NCBI GenBank assembly: GCA_021531775.1
Contig: JAFBIU010000013.1
Coordinates: 1 to 64,000, forward strand
Length of the DNA stretch: 64,000 nt
Origin: Parabacteroides distasonis
Lineage (GTDB): Bacteria > Bacteroidota > Bacteroidia > Bacteroidales > Tannerellaceae
Direction of reading: 5' to 3'
The notes beneath the pieces were generated by a model. It did not search any database. It saw nothing but the letters and a program-made list of their open reading frames with translations, and had not been told where the DNA came from. The first letter of the stretch is position 1. Each line of letters starts with the position of its first letter. Below, one piece after another: positions 25,496 to 33,968 of this stretch. Made by a program: the position numbers and the translations under genes.

Positions 25496-25537
25496 ATCGT
25501 TGTTGTTTTGTATATATAACGATGAGAAACGGACTTT
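25482..25537 (-). terminator. Terminator/attenuator hairpin over the start of the 25495 gene
   Basis: AAAGTCCGTTTC (25482-25493) is the exact reverse complement of GAAACGGACTTT (25526-25537). After a 2-nt internal loop a further 6 bp pair, with a 16-nt loop. In the minus-strand RNA the second arm includes the ATG-AAA-CGG-ACT codons and is followed by TTTTCTT. It can act as terminator of the 25559 gene and would sequester the downstream start codon. Confidence 0.65.
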
Positions 25538-25558
25538 ATTATATTGTCTCGACAAAGA

Positions 25559-27082
25559 TTATTCGGTAATGATGATCACAGGCGGAGTCTTGGTCTCCGT
25601 CGAGGAATCTGGATCCGTCGTTGCATTGGGATTGGAGAAGGTCGCCTGGATCGTGTGCTTTTGGCCATGATACTCATATTCCCAGATGAACACCGGTGCA
25701 TAGAGATTGCTGATGTTCTTGCTTCCCAAGCGATAGCTCGACAGGGGAGCCACCTCTTTGTTCAGCAGGGAGGCATCGGCCTGGTAGTTCCAATTGTGGA
25801 ATTTATCCTGTATCTGGAATTTGGTCACCTGGATGGTGGCGATGTCACTCTTGTTGATCAGCTTGCTGTAGATACTGCCCGATACAATGTTCCCGTTCCA
25901 TTGGATATTCTGGTATTCAAATTCGAGGGAGATATATTGGGTGATATCTGCCACCCATTTCTGTTTGACCGTAACAACGCAACCGGCCTGATGACGTCCA
26001 TCTGGGGTCGTGACGTTGATTTGGCAGGTACCGGGCGCAACGGCAGTGACCAGACCGGTGGCACTGACGGTCGCAATCTGCTTGTCTGAACTGCTCCAGA
26101 CCACCTCCTGGTTGCTGGCATTGGCTGGTTCGATCGTAGCCTTCAGTTGATACGTCTCATCCACATACAAGATTTGGCTCGTCGGAGCAATGGCAATGCC
26201 CGTTGTCTGGATGAAGAACTTGCCGGTATCGTAATAGAGATGATACACCTCCGTCTGCTGGTTGCCTGCTTTGTCGGTCAGCAGGTAGGTAGCCTCCACG
26301 ATGTTGTTGGCCTCCTTGGCATGCATCGTGCAATCCTGATAGTCCGGCAGCGAAATCTCTTGCGACCAGATTTCACCTTGACGCACCTGATAACGTTCGA
26401 TGAGGAGAGGTGTCTGCTGGATATAGGTGGTATCGTTGGTCCACGTTACCTCACACGAACCGGCAACAGGTTGCGGAATGTAGAGCTTTTCCGCTTCTGC
26501 AATGATCTTGCCTGTGCTGTTGCGCACTTCGATGCTCCAGGGGTTGATTGTCATCAGTTGTTTCTCCTCTTTCGGATCGAGTGTACAGAAGAAGAAATCA
26601 GCAAATGTGTGCACGTGTGTATAAGCAAATGTGTCAGATACAGCCACCGGTATCATGGTGCCATTTTGCAGCGAAAAGATGGTCGGCAATTTGGCCCGGA
26701 TCTGCTGTTTGTCCAGGGTATCACGACGAACATCCGCGATCAGCAGATTGCCATTGGCCAACAGGACGGGTTGGTCTGCATAACTGTTCTGCCGGGCAGC
26801 CGGATTGACATAGCTCCACGTTTCGTTACCCGATTGATCATATTGAGCCACCCAAAAACACTCTTTCTCGTTTTGGAGACGCGAACCATAGAGGTAGTGT
26901 AGGCCATGAATGGTATCCTTGAAAAGGGTATAACTTTTAATGGTCTGGACATCCGTCGGGTGACAACCTGTTTTCTCGAAGATCGCTTCAGGAGAATAGG
27001 AAGACCTTTCTATCAGTTCTTCATTACTGCAGGCTGCCAGAAGCAGTACAGTCGTGAATAGGGAGAAGAGTATTCTTTTCAT
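25559..27082 (-). CDS. Lipoprotein with bacterial Ig-like (BIG_2) domain
   Basis: 507 residues; lipobox LLAAC at about residues 14-18. Residues about 20-290 are beta-rich with propeller-like repeats (LHYLYGSRLQNEKECFWVAQ, GNLLIADVRRDTL) and unassigned. Residues about 292-375 are a BIG_2 fold (IAIAPTSQILYVDETYQLKA, VVWSSSDKQIATVSATGLVT). A C-terminal beta domain (about 380-490) and a short Thr/Pro tail follow. Probably surface or periplasmic; function unknown. It shares its direction with the 25495 gene, separated by 63 bp that are mostly hairpin. Confidence 0.82.
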   Translation of the reverse strand: MKRILFSLFTTVLLLAACSNEELIERSSYSPEAIFEKTGCHPTDVQTIKSYTLFKDTIHGLHYLYGSRLQNEKECFWVAQYDQSGNETWSYVNPAARQNSYADQPVLLANGNLLIADVRRDTLDKQQIRAKLPTIFSLQNGTMIPVAVSDTFAYTHVHTFADFFFCTLDPKEEKQLMTINPWSIEVRNSTGKIIAEAEKLYIPQPVAGSCEVTWTNDTTYIQQTPLLIERYQVRQGEIWSQEISLPDYQDCTMHAKEANNIVEATYLLTDKAGNQQTEVYHLYYDTGKFFIQTTGIAIAPTSQILYVDETYQLKATIEPANASNQEVVWSSSDKQIATVSATGLVTAVAPGTCQINVTTPDGRHQAGCVVTVKQKWVADITQYISLEFEYQNIQWNGNIVSGSIYSKLINKSDIATIQVTKFQIQDKFHNWNYQADASLLNKEVAPLSSYRLGSKNISNLYAPVFIWEYEYHGQKHTIQATFSNPNATTDPDSSTETKTPPVIIITE

Positions 27083-27168
27083 TCGGTTTAACTATATAAA
27101 TGATCAACATAGATTTTATTTGGTGACAAAGGTAACAAGAAGTTGTGGAAATATACTCTGAAAGGCAT

Positions 27169-27204
27169 AAAAAAAACCTTTTACAGTGAATTATCTGTAA
27201 AAGG
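27169..27204 (-). terminator. Terminator of the tRNA-Lys pair
   Basis: On the minus strand CCTTTTACAG (27204-27195) pairs with CTGTAAAAGG (27186-27177), loop 8 nt, then eight T (27176-27169). Confidence 0.88.
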
Positions 27205-27215
27205 CTTTTCTCAAG

Positions 27216-27288
27216 TGACCTGGGAGGGGCTCGAACCCTCGACCCAATGATTAAGAGTCATTTGCTCTACCAACTGAGCTACCAAGTC
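27216..27288 (-). tRNA. trnK: tRNA-Lys (CTT), second copy
   Basis: 73 nt, identical to the copy at 27325-27397. The 7-bp acceptor stem GACTTGG/CCAGGTC has two G-T pairs and discriminator A. D arm GCTC...GAGC, anticodon stem AATGA/TCATT with loop CTCTTAA (anticodon CTT, reading AAG), T arm GAGGG-TTCGAGC-CCCTC. CCA is not encoded. Confidence 0.95.
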
Positions 27289-27324
27289 AGGTCGCTTTCA
27301 AGTATTTCGATCACTTTCTTCGAG

Positions 27325-27397
27325 TGACCTGGGAGGGGCTCGAACCCTCGACCCAATGATTAAGAGTCATTTGCTCTACCAACTGAGCTACCAAGTC
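27325..27397 (-). tRNA. trnK: tRNA-Lys (CTT), first copy
   Basis: Identical cloverleaf to the downstream copy and 36 bp from it. It is promoter-proximal in what looks like a two-gene tRNA operon (promoter 27436-27466, terminator 27169-27204). Confidence 0.95.
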
Positions 27398-27435
27398 ATT
27401 TTCGATTGCGATCGTTTGTTTCTCGATTGCGGGTG

Positions 27436-27466
27436 CAAAGATAGAGCTTTATTTTGACACTGCAAA
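27436..27466 (-). promoter_or_regulatory. Promoter of the tRNA-Lys operon
   Basis: On the minus strand TTTG (27466-27463), 19 bp, TATCTTTG (27443-27436): both boxes match consensus exactly. The first tRNA begins 38 bp downstream. Confidence 0.85.
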
Positions 27467-27484
27467 CTTTTTGCCCACTTTTTT

Positions 27485-28294
27485 TCAAGAAATTTCAAAT
27501 TCGTATAATTCGGAGGGGGTTGTCCGTTTGAGTGCCACCAGCCGCACATCTTTTCCGACCCGGATTCCCTCTTGGTAAAGCCGTTCATCTACAGTCTTGT
27601 AGGCCAGTTCGGGATGGTTGTTATCCCGACTTAGGTGACAAAGCCAGATATCGGTCAGCTTCGGATCGTAGTGCGTAGCCAAAAATTCGGCTGTGTCGTG
27701 ATTACCCAAATGACCCGTCTGGCTGGCCACCCGCTCCTTCAGGAAGGGGGGATAGGTACCATGGATTAGCATCTCCTCGTCGTAGTTGGCTTCGATGATC
27801 AGGTGGTTCGCCTGGCTCATATAGCGGCTGACGGTCGGGGTGATGTGGCCTACATCGGTTGCGAAGGTGAAGGTGTGGTTCCCGAATTCGATCATGTAGC
27901 CCACATTGTCCGTACTGTCGTGCGGCACTTCAAAGGCTGTGATGCGGAAGTCACGCAGGGTGAAGGGAACCTCCTTTTCGATGATGTGGCGCGAATGGGT
28001 CAACGTCTCCTCTACATACCGGCTCTTCTCGATACCCCGATGTACCCCTTCGGTCGTATAGATGGGCAGGTTGAGTTTCTCCCCCAAATAGCCGACTGTC
28101 TTGATATGATCGGCATGATCGTGGGTGACCAGAACCGCCATGATTTGGCACAGGTCGATCTCATGATCCTTCAGCACCTTCTTGATGGTGCGGATGCCGA
28201 TGCCGGCATCGATCAGCAAGCCATATTCTGGGGTGCCTAAATAGTAGCAGTTTCCACTGCTGCCGCTTGCTAAACTGAGAAATCGTATTTTCAT
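27485..28294 (-). CDS. MBL-fold metallohydrolase (YycJ/WalJ-like)
   Basis: 269 residues. The N-terminus FLSLASGSSGNCYYL and the metal motif VTHDHADHI identify the YycJ/WalJ group of metallo-beta-lactamase-fold proteins; further ligands are at FATDVGH and LCHLSRDN. Family members are implicated in DNA repair and cell-wall-linked processes; the exact substrate is not known. Cytoplasmic. It lies 20 bp downstream of the asparaginase gene in the same direction, so probably the third gene of a TRIC-asparaginase-MBL operon. Confidence 0.9.
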   Translation of the reverse strand: MKIRFLSLASGSSGNCYYLGTPEYGLLIDAGIGIRTIKKVLKDHEIDLCQIMAVLVTHDHADHIKTVGYLGEKLNLPIYTTEGVHRGIEKSRYVEETLTHSRHIIEKEVPFTLRDFRITAFEVPHDSTDNVGYMIEFGNHTFTFATDVGHITPTVSRYMSQANHLIIEANYDEEMLIHGTYPPFLKERVASQTGHLGNHDTAEFLATHYDPKLTDIWLCHLSRDNNHPELAYKTVDERLYQEGIRVGKDVRLVALKRTTPSELYEFEIS

Positions 28295-28314
28295 ATCTCC
28301 TTCTTTTTTTTCGC

Positions 28315-29385
28315 TTATGGGCGGAATGTGTCCGGAATGGTCACTTCGCCGATCAATGAACAGTTCATGTGTTCCTTCACCTCCTCGGGCGTCATCCCGT
28401 GGCCGAACAGGAACATCAATTTGGTGACGGCACTTTCCGTGGTGCTGTCAAAGCCGCTGATGACACCCGCCTCCAACAGCTTGTGTCCGGTTTCATAACG
28501 ATGCATCTCGACACTGCCGGCTGCACATTGGGTCACATTGACAATGACGATCCCCCGCTCGACAGCCTCCCGCAACATGGTGAGGAACCACTCGTCGTTC
28601 AAGGCATTGCCACTGCCGTAGGTCTCCATGACCACCCCTTTCAGGCCGGGTATGTTGAGGATACTCTCCACCACCTGGGGCGAGATACCCGGAAAGAGTT
28701 TGAGGATGGCAATGTTACGGTCCAGCAGATAATGCGGCTTCAGCGGCTTGCGTGAAACCGGATGATAGATCTGCGAGATGTCATATTTGATATCGATACC
28801 GGCATGAGCCAACGGCAGGTAGTTGTACGAGCGGAAGGCATTGAAATTGTCGGCATTGATTTTGCTGGTTCGGTTGCCGCGTAACAGGTCGTTTTCGAAA
28901 AAGATACAGACCTCCGGCACGATGGGCAGGCCGTTTTCCTTGGCGGCTGCAATCTCGATGGCCGTGATCAGGTTCTCCTTGCCATCCGTCCGCAGCATGC
29001 CGATCGGCAATTGCGATCCGGTGAAGATGACCGGTTTGCTCAGATTCTCCAACATGAAACTCAAGGCAGAAGCTGTATAGGACATGGTGTCCGTGCCATG
29101 CAACACGACAAACCCGTCATACTTCTGATAGTTTTCCGCAATGATCTGAACGATCTTGATCCACGATTCCGGTCCCATGGCCGAAGAATCCATGGGGGGA
29201 TCGAACTGGATGGTGGTCACCTCATAACCCAGTTTGGTCAATTCCGGCACATTATCCTTCAGATGCTGGAAGTTGAACGATTCCAACACACCTGTTTGGG
29301 GATTCTGGATCATGCCGATGGTTCCACCCGTATAAATCAGTAAGATGGGGGATAGTTCTTGTTGTGTGTTCATGTCTGCATTCAT
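28315..29385 (-). CDS. ansA: Type I (cytosolic) L-asparaginase
   Basis: 356 residues. Catalytic motifs: first Thr in LLIYTGGTIGMIQ and the second in LHGTDTMSYTASAL; no signal peptide, so the type I enzyme that hydrolyses asparagine to aspartate and ammonia. The start at ATG 29385 overlaps the stop of the upstream gene as ATGA, implying translational coupling; a second ATG four codons later is possible. Confidence 0.93.
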   Translation of the reverse strand: MNADMNTQQELSPILLIYTGGTIGMIQNPQTGVLESFNFQHLKDNVPELTKLGYEVTTIQFDPPMDSSAMGPESWIKIVQIIAENYQKYDGFVVLHGTDTMSYTASALSFMLENLSKPVIFTGSQLPIGMLRTDGKENLITAIEIAAAKENGLPIVPEVCIFFENDLLRGNRTSKINADNFNAFRSYNYLPLAHAGIDIKYDISQIYHPVSRKPLKPHYLLDRNIAILKLFPGISPQVVESILNIPGLKGVVMETYGSGNALNDEWFLTMLREAVERGIVIVNVTQCAAGSVEMHRYETGHKLLEAGVISGFDSTTESAVTKLMFLFGHGMTPEEVKEHMNCSLIGEVTIPDTFRP

Positions 29386-30017
29386 TTTTTGATTGTTTGT
29401 GATTCATCCTCTCCCTTCAGGACCGGCACACTGATGTGATATTTCACCGAGAGTACGCGGGCCAAAAAGATACTGGTGGCCGAGATCAGTTGGATCAGGG
29501 AGGGAGGCAGCACCTCCACCAGTGTACATACATAATAAATAAGTCCACCGAAAACGCAAGCCAACGCATAGATGTCCTTCCGGAAGATCAAGGGCTCCTC
29601 GTTGATCAGGATATCGCGGGTCATACCGCCGAAAGCCCCCGTGATGGTACCCATGACTATGGCGACCCACATCGGGAAACCAAATGCCAAGGCCTTCTCG
29701 ATACCAACCATGCCGAACAACCCCAAGCCGATGGCGTCGAAAATGAAGAAGGTGTTGTTCAACGTAATCATGTGTTTGCGGAAGATGATGACGAAGAGCA
29801 AGGCTAAGGCGGAGATGATCAGGTAGGAGGGCTGTAGCATCCAGAAGGGTGTACTGTTCAGCAATACATCCCGCAGCGTTCCACCACCTACAGCGGTAAC
29901 GACTCCCACAACAAAGGCTCCAAACCAATCAAATTGTTTGGCAGAAGCCAACCGGATACCACTTATCGCAAAAGCAAACGTTCCTGTATAATCACAAAAG
30001 GTGACAAAATCGATCAT
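29382..30017 (-). CDS. TRIC-type/UPF0126 membrane channel protein
   Basis: 211 residues, about seven membrane helices arranged as two repeats each with a glycine-rich signature (VTAVGGGTLRDVLL and TGAFGGMTRDILI). This is the YicG/UPF0126 family related to trimeric intracellular cation channels; bacterial members form cation-permeable trimers and some are proposed glycine carriers. ATG 30017 is used because an upstream TTG (30035) lies within the -7 box. First gene of the operon with asparaginase. Confidence 0.88.
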   Translation of the reverse strand: MIDFVTFCDYTGTFAFAISGIRLASAKQFDWFGAFVVGVVTAVGGGTLRDVLLNSTPFWMLQPSYLIISALALLFVIIFRKHMITLNNTFFIFDAIGLGLFGMVGIEKALAFGFPMWVAIVMGTITGAFGGMTRDILINEEPLIFRKDIYALACVFGGLIYYVCTLVEVLPPSLIQLISATSIFLARVLSVKYHISVPVLKGEDESQTIKK

Positions 30018-30032
30018 TCTGTTTTTTAGCGG

Positions 30033-30040
30033 CAAAAATA
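30033..30040 (-). promoter_or_regulatory. -7 box of the TRIC-asparaginase operon
   Basis: TATTTTTG on the minus strand, 15 bp before ATG 30017; a short leader is predicted. No clear -33 TTTG. Confidence 0.5.
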
Positions 30041-30078
30041 CATAAAATATCCGAGACTGGACGTGATCTTGAAAAAAT

Positions 30079-30260
30079 CTTACAGTTCTTACAGATTACA
30101 GTTCCCCTAGATCCACACCCCATGCATCCTGTTGACATAGATGTATAATCTATATTAATATATATATTATATAATATATTAAAATATATAATATCTTATA
30201 TCTCGTTCTTCTCCTCCATACGGTGCGTCTGGGGTAACTGTAATCTGTAAGAACTGTAAG
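30079..30260. repeat. 25-bp perfect inverted repeat around an AT-rich core
   Basis: Arms 30079-30103 and 30236-30260 are exact reverse complements over 25 bp; each contains three TTACAG hexamers. Pairing extends inward by CCCC/GGGG after a one-base bulge. The 132-bp interior includes about 55 bp of almost pure A/T (30147-30200). No coding frame of quality. No target-site duplication is visible outside the arms (AAAAAAT on the left, GTCGGGG on the right). Rest of the gap 30018-30455: a T/G-rich stretch at 30261-30390 with nothing recognisable, then a terminator. Confidence 0.85.
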
Positions 30261-30396
30261 GTCGGGGGTGGAAAGGGGGGGGTCAGATCGCCTGTTGAGC
30301 CGGTTCAAGTGACGATAGGAGCGGCCTCGGAAGGTGGTTCGAGTCGGCTCAAATCGCAATCTGCCGGACGGGTAAGTCTCGAATCGACAAAAAAAG

Positions 30397-30434
30397 AACC
30401 GATGCATCTGTCCATCCAGTTGCATCGGTTTTTT
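30397..30434 (-). terminator. Terminator of the 30456 gene
   Basis: AACCGATGCA (30397-30406) and TGCATCGGTT (30421-30430) pair perfectly with a 14-nt loop. T-rich tracts follow on both strands, so it may work in both directions; on the minus strand it ends the sugar isomerase-like gene. Confidence 0.85.
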
Positions 30435-30455
30435 ATTTGCAGGAATAGGGTTCGA

Positions 30456-31364
30456 TTACTTTACATAATCAGCCTTGTTCAGGTAATCAAAGCTCTTCTG
30501 TACATCCTCCTGGGGAGTACCATCGTAACGTTCAACCTCTACGTACCAGTCCTTCATACCGTTTGCGTATGCCTGATCGAAGATGGGCTTGAAGTCCATG
30601 TTGCCGCTGGCACCGATGGCCTTTTCGTCCTTGATGTGCAGGATCGGGAAGCGGTTCGGGTATTTCTTCAGATACTCTACCGGATCCTTACCACCACGCA
30701 TTACCCAATATACGTCCATTTCGAACATGATATGGTCGGGGCTTGAGTTCTCCAACATCAGGTCGTAAATAGTCTGGCCTTCGATCTGCTTGAACTCATA
30801 ATCGTGGTTGTGATAACCGAACTTGATACCTGCACCGGCTGCTGCCAAACCAATCTGGTAGAAGTAGTCGCCGAAGTATTTCTTCAGGGTATCCAAAGAG
30901 GCCTTCTCGTTGATCGGAGAAACCGGCATTACCATATATTTCATACCTGCCTTCTTGTGAGCCTCGATAGCGGTGTTCCACCATGACAGGTCTTTGTTGA
31001 TGTCGTCGCTCATGAAGTGAGAAAGGTGAGCACTGGTCAACTTCATGCCCAGGTCCTTACACATCTTCTTCAGTTCGGCCGGATCCAAACCATAGATCTT
31101 GCCATCATCGCTGTAACCAGCAGTTTCCAAGTTTACATAACCCATCTTGGAAACGATCTCCAATACTTTCTGAATACCTAAATCGTTGATGTCGTCGCGG
31201 AGAGAGTACAGCTGGAGGCCAATGTTTTTCTTGACAGCTTCGGTAGCAGCAGCCTCGGTTGTAGAAGCACTTTTACCGCTGCAAGAAGATAATAACTGCG
31301 GGGCAACCAAGCCACCTGCAAGCATCATACCTGCTTGTTTTAAGAAGTTACGTCTGTTCTGCAT
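30456..31364 (-). CDS. Tat-exported sugar phosphate isomerase/epimerase-like lipoprotein
   Basis: 302 residues from ATG 31364. The N-terminus combines a twin-arginine motif (NRRNFLK) with a lipobox-like SSC at about 27-29, so it is probably exported folded and lipid-anchored. The rest is a xylose-isomerase-like TIM barrel (COG1082): LQLYSLRDDINDLG, HLSHFMSDDINKDLSW, GIKFGYHNHDYEF, MFEMDVYWVMRGGKDP and ILHIKDEKAIG carry the His/Glu/Asp metal ligands. Similar enzymes act on keto-sugars; substrate unknown. Confidence 0.88.
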   Translation of the reverse strand: MQNRRNFLKQAGMMLAGGLVAPQLLSSCSGKSASTTEAAATEAVKKNIGLQLYSLRDDINDLGIQKVLEIVSKMGYVNLETAGYSDDGKIYGLDPAELKKMCKDLGMKLTSAHLSHFMSDDINKDLSWWNTAIEAHKKAGMKYMVMPVSPINEKASLDTLKKYFGDYFYQIGLAAAGAGIKFGYHNHDYEFKQIEGQTIYDLMLENSSPDHIMFEMDVYWVMRGGKDPVEYLKKYPNRFPILHIKDEKAIGASGNMDFKPIFDQAYANGMKDWYVEVERYDGTPQEDVQKSFDYLNKADYVK

Positions 31365-31394
31365 AGTTTGTTTATTATAAAATTCAGAGATGTG

Positions 31395-31402
31395 CAAATT
31401 TA
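31395..31402 (-). promoter_or_regulatory. -7 box of the 30456-31364 gene
   Basis: TAAATTTG on the minus strand, 30 bp before ATG 31364. At -33 distance TTGC is present instead of TTTG. Confidence 0.5.
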
Positions 31403-31457
31403 AGACTATATTTTGACGTTTCTGCAATAATCCGACAAAAATTCATCAAAATATTTC

Positions 31458-31465
31458 TACCTTTG
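31458..31465 (+). promoter_or_regulatory. -7 box of the TPR-floA-phosphorylase run
   Basis: TACCTTTG, 25 bp before ATG 31491. No clear -33 box. Confidence 0.55.
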
Positions 31466-31490
31466 AAAACTGGATTAGTAAACTGAAGAA

Positions 31491-32942
31491 ATGAAGATTC
31501 GAAAACAACTATCAAAGAAACTGTTTCTGGCCGCTGGAATCGTTTGGTTCTGTGCGGGATATCTGCATGCACAGAGCTTGGATCAGGCCAAAAAGATGTA
31601 TTCCGAAGGGAAATATGACGAGGCTAAGCCTGCCTTCGAGAAGTTGGTGAAACAGACACCGAGCAATGCTTCCTATAATTTATGGTACGGTGTGTGCTGT
31701 TATGAAACGGGTGATTTGGAAACGGCTGAAAAACATTTGTCGGTGGCTGTCAAGAGACGGGTGATTGATGCCTATCGCTACATGGGTGATCTGTGCTACA
31801 AGACCTATCGGTTTGAGAAGGCGATCGAGATGTATGAGGATTATATCGATTTGCGCACCAAAAAGAAGCAGCCGGTGGAGGATGTGGAGGCCAAGTTGGA
31901 TCTGGCGGACAATGCCCTCCGGCTGATGGAAAAGGTGGAGGATGTGCAGGTGATCGACAGTGTGGTGGTTGATCGGCATGATTTTGTATCGGCCTATCAG
32001 CTGAGTGAAGAGTGCGGATCGATACAGCTGTTCCAGGACTTTTTCCAAACGGTGGAGCCGCAGTTCTCGACGGTCTATCAGAACCAGAAGGGGGACATGA
32101 TCTATTATGCCCATCCGGTCGATAGCGGTCGGTTCGAACTGTTCAGCCAGTCGCGTCTGATGGACCGCTGGGGGGATGAACGTCTCTTGACAATTAATAA
32201 AGAGGAAAAGGCGGACAACAATTACCCCTTTGTCCTGTCGGATGGAGTTACGCTCTATTTTGCCTCGAAAGGTAATGGATCGTTGGGCGGTTATGACCTG
32301 TTCGTCACCCGGTACAATACCTCCAGTGATGCCTATCTCGCTCCGGAACAGTTGGGAATGCCTTTCAATTCGCCCTACAATGATTACCTGTTGGTGATTG
32401 ATGAGGTGAAGGGATTGGGCTGGTTTGTGACCGATCGGTTCCAGCCGGCCGACAAGGTGTGCGTCTATCTGTTTATCCCCAATGAGGAGCATGGACGTAT
32501 TGAAACGGAGGATACGGAATTCAAACGTTCGCGTGCACGGATCCTGTCGATTCGGGATTCCTGGAAGCCGCAGGCCGATTATACAGAACAGATTGCCTTG
32601 GCGCATCGGACCATTCCTTTCGGCAAGGAGGAGGTGAAGCGTGATTTTACCTTTGTGGTGAATGACCAGATCACCTATTATACGCTGGAGGAGATCCGTT
32701 CGAAGGAGGCCCGTAATTACTACGAAAAGCTGTTGGCAGTCAAAAAGCAGATTCGGGCCTTGAACAATAAGTTGGATGATTTGCGGATGGCGTGGCACAA
32801 GGCGGGTGCTGCCAAACGTGAACAATTGAAACCGACCATCTTGGCGGCGGAAGCCCAACTGAACGATTGCCTTTCGCAACTGGATCCGTTGGAAAAGAAT
32901 GCGCGTAACAGCGAGTTGATTTATCTGAAAAAGAAATCGTAA
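31491..32942 (+). CDS. Exported TPR / PD40-repeat protein
   Basis: 483 residues. Signal peptide (about 1-27, ending LHAQ), then tetratricopeptide repeats (about 28-130: AKKMYSEGKYDEAKPAFEKL, AEKHLSVAVKRRVIDAYRYM). Residues about 190-330 contain WD40-like PD40 strands (LSDGVTLYFASKGNGSLGGY). The C-terminus (about 400-480) is a coiled coil. This arrangement resembles OmpA-family-associated and gliding/secretion accessory proteins of Bacteroidota but lacks an OmpA domain. Function unknown. Thirty bp upstream of floA, same strand. Confidence 0.8.
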   Translation: MKIRKQLSKKLFLAAGIVWFCAGYLHAQSLDQAKKMYSEGKYDEAKPAFEKLVKQTPSNASYNLWYGVCCYETGDLETAEKHLSVAVKRRVIDAYRYMGDLCYKTYRFEKAIEMYEDYIDLRTKKKQPVEDVEAKLDLADNALRLMEKVEDVQVIDSVVVDRHDFVSAYQLSEECGSIQLFQDFFQTVEPQFSTVYQNQKGDMIYYAHPVDSGRFELFSQSRLMDRWGDERLLTINKEEKADNNYPFVLSDGVTLYFASKGNGSLGGYDLFVTRYNTSSDAYLAPEQLGMPFNSPYNDYLLVIDEVKGLGWFVTDRFQPADKVCVYLFIPNEEHGRIETEDTEFKRSRARILSIRDSWKPQADYTEQIALAHRTIPFGKEEVKRDFTFVVNDQITYYTLEEIRSKEARNYYEKLLAVKKQIRALNNKLDDLRMAWHKAGAAKREQLKPTILAAEAQLNDCLSQLDPLEKNARNSELIYLKKKS

Positions 32943-32972
32943 ACATAGAAACCCATTAAATCAAGTAAACGT

Positions 32973-33968
32973 ATGGATGATCCGACCTTATTCCCCTTGG
33001 TGATGCTTGGGGCGGCAGTCTTGCTACTGTCGGTTTTCTTTTATTATGTGCCGTTCCTCTTGTGGATTTCGGCCAAAGTGTCAGGAGTCAACATTTCGTT
33101 GATTCAGTTATTCTTGATGCGTATTCGAAAGGTTCCCCCTTCGATCATTACGCGTGCCATGATTGAGGCGCATAAGGCGGGCTTGAAATCATTGACCCGC
33201 GATGAGCTGGAGGCCCACTATCTCGCTGGTGGTCATGTCGAGAAGGTGGTGCATGCCTTGGTGTCTGCTTCAAAGGCCAATATCGATTTGCCCTTCCAGA
33301 TGGCAACGGCCATTGACTTGGCGGGTCGTGATGTGTTTGAAGCGGTACAGATGTCTGTCAACCCGAAGGTGATTGATACGCCTCCGGTAACTGCTGTGGC
33401 GAAGGATGGTATCCAGTTGATTGCCAAAGCACGTGTGACGGTTCGTGCCAACATCAAGCAGTTGGTAGGTGGTGCCGGTGAAGAGACTATCCTGGCCCGT
33501 GTCGGTGAGGGTATTGTCTCCTCCATCGGTTCTTCGGAGAATCACAAGAGTGTTTTGGAGAATCCGGATTCAATTTCGAAGCTGGTGTTGCGCAAGGGGT
33601 TGGATGCAGGAACCGCTTTCGAGATCCTCTCCATTGACATTGCCGATATCGACATCGGTAAGAATATTGGTGCCTACCTGCAGATGGATCAGGCCCAGGC
33701 AGACAAGAACATTGCCCAGGCCAAGGCCGAGGAGCGTCGTGCCATGGCGGTGGCTGTCGAGCAGGAGATGAAAGCCAAGGCTCAGGAGGCACGTGCCAAG
33801 GTGATTGAAGCGGAGGCTGAAGTGCCGCGGGCGATGGCAGAGGCATTCCGTTCCGGCAACTTGGGCATCATGGATTATTATAAGATGAAGAATATCGAGG
33901 CCGACACGTCGATGCGCGAATCGATTGCCAAGCCGGTTGCTACACCCTCTAAACCGTTAAAAGAATGA
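32973..33968 (+). CDS. floA: Flotillin-like protein FloA
   Basis: 331 residues. N-terminal membrane segment (about 8-30), then the SPFH-like region of the UPF0365/FloA family ([23 protein letters not shown]-type NPKVIDTPP) and a coiled-coil segment rich in Ala/Glu/Lys (about 235-290). FloA scaffolds functional membrane microdomains. Its stop overlaps the next start as ATGA. Confidence 0.93.
   Translation: MDDPTLFPLVMLGAAVLLLSVFFYYVPFLLWISAKVSGVNISLIQLFLMRIRKVPPSIITRAMIEAHKAGLKSLTRDELEAHYLAGGHVEKVVHALVSASKANIDLPFQMATAIDLAGRDVFEAVQMSVNPKVIDTPPVTAVAKDGIQLIAKARVTVRANIKQLVGGAGEETILARVGEGIVSSIGSSENHKSVLENPDSISKLVLRKGLDAGTAFEILSIDIADIDIGKNIGAYLQMDQAQADKNIAQAKAEERRAMAVAVEQEMKAKAQEARAKVIEAEAEVPRAMAEAFRSGNLGIMDYYKMKNIEADTSMRESIAKPVATPSKPLKE

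Noticed and set aside
27216-27397. Direct repeat of about 75 bp as possible mobile-element or CRISPR unit
   Set aside because: Both copies fold as tRNA-Lys(CTT); only two units exist.
30150-30425. 91-codon minus-strand frame in the intergenic gap
   Set aside because: It spans the terminator and the AT-rich core of the inverted-repeat element and has arbitrary composition.
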